From the NCBI GenBank assembly GCA_024220525.1, contig JAMYWO010000070.1, positions 53,967-73,763 on the forward strand: a DNA stretch of 19,797 bases, written 5' to 3'. The translations under genes and the position numbers were made by a program. Numbering within the stretch: the stretch's first letter is position 1; each line of letters starts with the position of its first letter. This DNA is from Cochliopodium minus (lineage: Eukaryota > Discosea > Himatismenida > Cochliopodiidae). The notes under the pieces are model-generated. The model did no database searches and was not told the origin of the DNA. It saw nothing but the letters and a program-made list of their open reading frames with translations. Of the stretch, positions 18,696 through 19,797 are shown in pieces.

Positions 18696-18843
18696 AAAAA
18701 AATTAGGATTGCCTCATGAAAAAATCCAACAAAAAAAAGATGTTTATTTTAAAAGTTTAAAAAAAAAAAGTTTTTAATAAATTATACATGAAATTTTCTT
18801 TTGATCTCTTTCATAAAAAGGATAATACTCCTTATCTGTTATT
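18696..18843. other. convergent 3' spacer
   Basis: Only 148 nt lie between the stop codons of the LKB1-like kinase (plus) and the Pcc1-like gene (minus), so their 3' UTRs probably meet or overlap. AATAAA at 18776-18781 is the best polyadenylation candidate for the kinase. Confidence 0.45.
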
Positions 18844-19229
18844 TTAAATACTAAATTCATTGATTGTTCTGCAAGATAAAATCAAAAAATCGTAAAAAGA
18901 TGTAACCGCAACCCTCAATACCTTTGCAGAATGTGATCTAAAATGTCTAATTAAGAGCAATATATTTAGAATTGTTTTATAATTGGAATATATGGAATAT
19001 ATTTACACCATAAGCAAATTATCTTTGACATCGATATCTTTATCACATATTTCTGGTCTTAATTCACCATCTACTTTTAGAGTATTTGCAACAATTTGTG
19101 CAAAATTTTCGTTGGGAAAGTTTATTTGGAGATCACTTGAAAATAATAAGAAGTTTATAATTCAATGAAAAAGGATCAAAAAAAGGATTACTATGTAAAT
19201 TTTCTTTCTTTCTCATTCTTTTTTTCCAT
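18844..19229 (-). CDS. Pcc1/LAGE3-like KEOPS complex subunit, 3 exons
   Basis: Exons in translation order are 19229-19192, 19135-19007 and 18946-18844, with introns of 56 and 60 nt (GTAATC...AAG and GTAAAT...TAG). The joined frame is 89 aa, the size of yeast Pcc1. It reads YDLQINFPNENFAQIVANTL, then VDGELRPE, then VKDNLLMVHFRSHSAKVLRV, and ends TINEFSI. This matches the Pcc1 pattern: a beta strand with NFP, a helix, a strand, and the SAKxLRVxxxSFxD helix. Pcc1 is the dimerising subunit of KEOPS/EKC, which makes t6A37 in tRNA. The conserved strand and helix are split across the second intron and are restored only by splicing. The first exon is less sure: an alternative start at 19338 with donor at 19315 also keeps frame, but the chosen one gives a better N-terminus and a typical intron size. 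The gene is convergent with the LKB1-like gene. Confidence 0.85.
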
Positions 19230-19425
19230 TTTGTGTTCTGCCTTTTTGAATTTTTATTCCAATTTTTTTTTTTTTTTTTGAATATTTTTATCAATAAATA
19301 ACATGATACCTCACAACAAGCCAAATTCTCATTTATCAAAGAAGGTCTTTTTTAAAATATAAATTAATTTATTTTATAAGATTCTACAAAAAAAAAAAAG
19401 AAATAAAATAGTTTTTTTTTGAATG
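19230..19425. other. spacer between the Q-rich gene and the Pcc1-like gene
   Basis: This 196 nt spacer between two minus-strand genes contains long T and A runs (19264-19279, 19388-19400). No gene of its own is visible. It may include an alternative first exon of the Pcc1-like gene around 19316-19338. Confidence 0.4.
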
Positions 19426-19797
19426 TTAAAAGTTGAAAAGAGGATTGTTGTTGAGAGACTGTGGAGGTTTAGATTGGGTGGTGAGATTAACACTAATACC
19501 AGAATTGGAATTAGGGGTGAGAGTTTGTTGAGAGCCGAAAGAACCCAAAAGGTTAAATTCAGAGAAAGCATAAGACTCCTTTTGAGGGGGTTGTTGAGTA
19601 GTAGATGGTTGAGATTGAGGTTGAAGAGTAGAATTATTTGAAGAAGAAGAGTTGTTTCTAGGTGAAAGAGAAAGAGGTTGTTGTTGTTGTTGTTGAAAGA
19701 GAGGTTGTTGCTGTTGTTGTTGAAAGAGAGGGTTGACAGGTTGGTTTTGTTGTTGAAGTTGGATGGAAAAAAGAGGGTTTTGTTGTTGTTGATGTTG
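19426..19797 (-). CDS. C-terminal fragment of a Gln/Pro/Asn-rich protein with NPLF motifs
   Basis: A minus-strand frame is open from the right edge for 123 codons to TAA (complement of 19426-19428). It contains poly-Gln runs, three NPLF motifs (near fragment residues 7, 22 and 118) and a related QPLF, the segment SYAFSEFNLLGSFGS, and the C-terminus NNNPLFNF. I see no folded domain. Gln-rich tails studded with short Phe motifs (NPF, FxxF, LL) are typical of clathrin adaptors of the epsin/AP180/ArfGAP kind, where they bind EH domains and adaptor ears. NPLF is not a canonical NPF, so the adaptor idea is an inference. An FG-type nucleoporin or a transcription factor tail are alternatives. The CAA-rich codons make the coding strand unmistakable. 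It lies in tandem upstream of the Pcc1-like gene, 196 nt away. Confidence 0.8.
   Translation of the reverse strand, partial: QHQQQQNPLFSIQLQQQNQPVNPLFQQQQQQPLFQQQQQQPLSLSPRNNSSSSNNSTLQPQSQPSTTQQPPQKESYAFSEFNLLGSFGSQQTLTPNSNSGISVNLTTQSKPPQSLNNNPLFNF

Noticed and set aside
18983-19168. 61-residue plus-strand frame
   Set aside because: It starts with TTG and is antisense to the Pcc1-like exon, which carries the conserved residues.
19374-19641. Alternative frames on both strands over the Q-rich tail, including an Arg-rich plus-strand frame
   Set aside because: They lack ATG starts or run opposite CAA-rich codons. The minus-strand frame with NPLF motifs ends in a clean TAA and has low-complexity structure typical of real protein.
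1-19797. tRNA genes, transposons, viral insertions or a non-standard genetic code
   Set aside because: I saw no tRNA-like cloverleaf arms (no GTTCGAATC-type T arm), no transposase, reverse transcriptase or terminal repeats. Stops in the finished genes are TAA or TAG and no in-frame stop needed reassignment. TGA was not used as a final stop here, so its meaning cannot be tested from this window.

Overview
The window is AT-rich nuclear DNA of a protist. Several things show this: small spliceosomal introns (51 to about 320 nt, nearly all GT-AG, T-rich), introns dense in A/T homopolymers and A6T/T6A microsatellites, a eukaryotic cytosolic ribosomal protein (eL29), eukaryotic protein kinases, a TRAF7-like WD40 protein and a KEOPS Pcc1 subunit. 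The standard code fits: finished genes end in TAA or TAG and no in-frame stop needs reassignment. Gln/Asn-rich tails and long Lys/Glu coiled coils suggest a free-living amoeboid lineage (amoebozoan or Anaeramoeba-like), but I cannot place it from the sequence alone. The gene models below come from joining exons by hand, with reading frame and splice phase checked at every junction.

Layout. (1) 1-114, minus: N-terminus of a Gln/His/Asn-rich protein running off the left edge. (2) 460-1647, minus: complete 4-exon inositol monophosphatase, 278 aa. (3) 2003-2432, plus: ribosomal protein eL29 with the start codon split by an intron. (4) 2677-5083, plus: nine exons of a protein with a KHA-like ubiquitin-fold domain, a coiled coil and a TRAF7-like WD40 propeller, cut off in its fourth blade by a single N at 5083. 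(5) 5221-6759, minus: seven exons of a TKL-type protein kinase, also cut off toward that N. (6) 7293-16251, plus: a 13-exon gene for a protein of about 2304 aa with an N-terminal CH-like domain followed by very long coiled coil. (7) 16695-18695, plus: complete 6-exon LKB1/STK11-like kinase, 340 aa, with an altered DFG motif and a C-terminal CaaX-like box. (8) 18844-19229, minus: complete 3-exon Pcc1/LAGE3-like KEOPS subunit, 89 aa. (9) 19426-19797, minus: C-terminus of a Gln/Pro/Asn-rich protein with NPLF motifs, running off the right edge.

How they fit together. There is no operon-like or pathway clustering. The genes are ordinary unlinked housekeeping and signalling genes: inositol recycling, translation, tRNA t6A modification, kinase signalling, cytoskeletal or membrane scaffolding, and possibly endocytosis. 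Three gene pairs are divergent or convergent with short shared spacers. The main structural problem is the N at 5083. Two convergent genes both lose their 3' ends there inside an A6T microsatellite, so the assembly has very probably dropped sequence.
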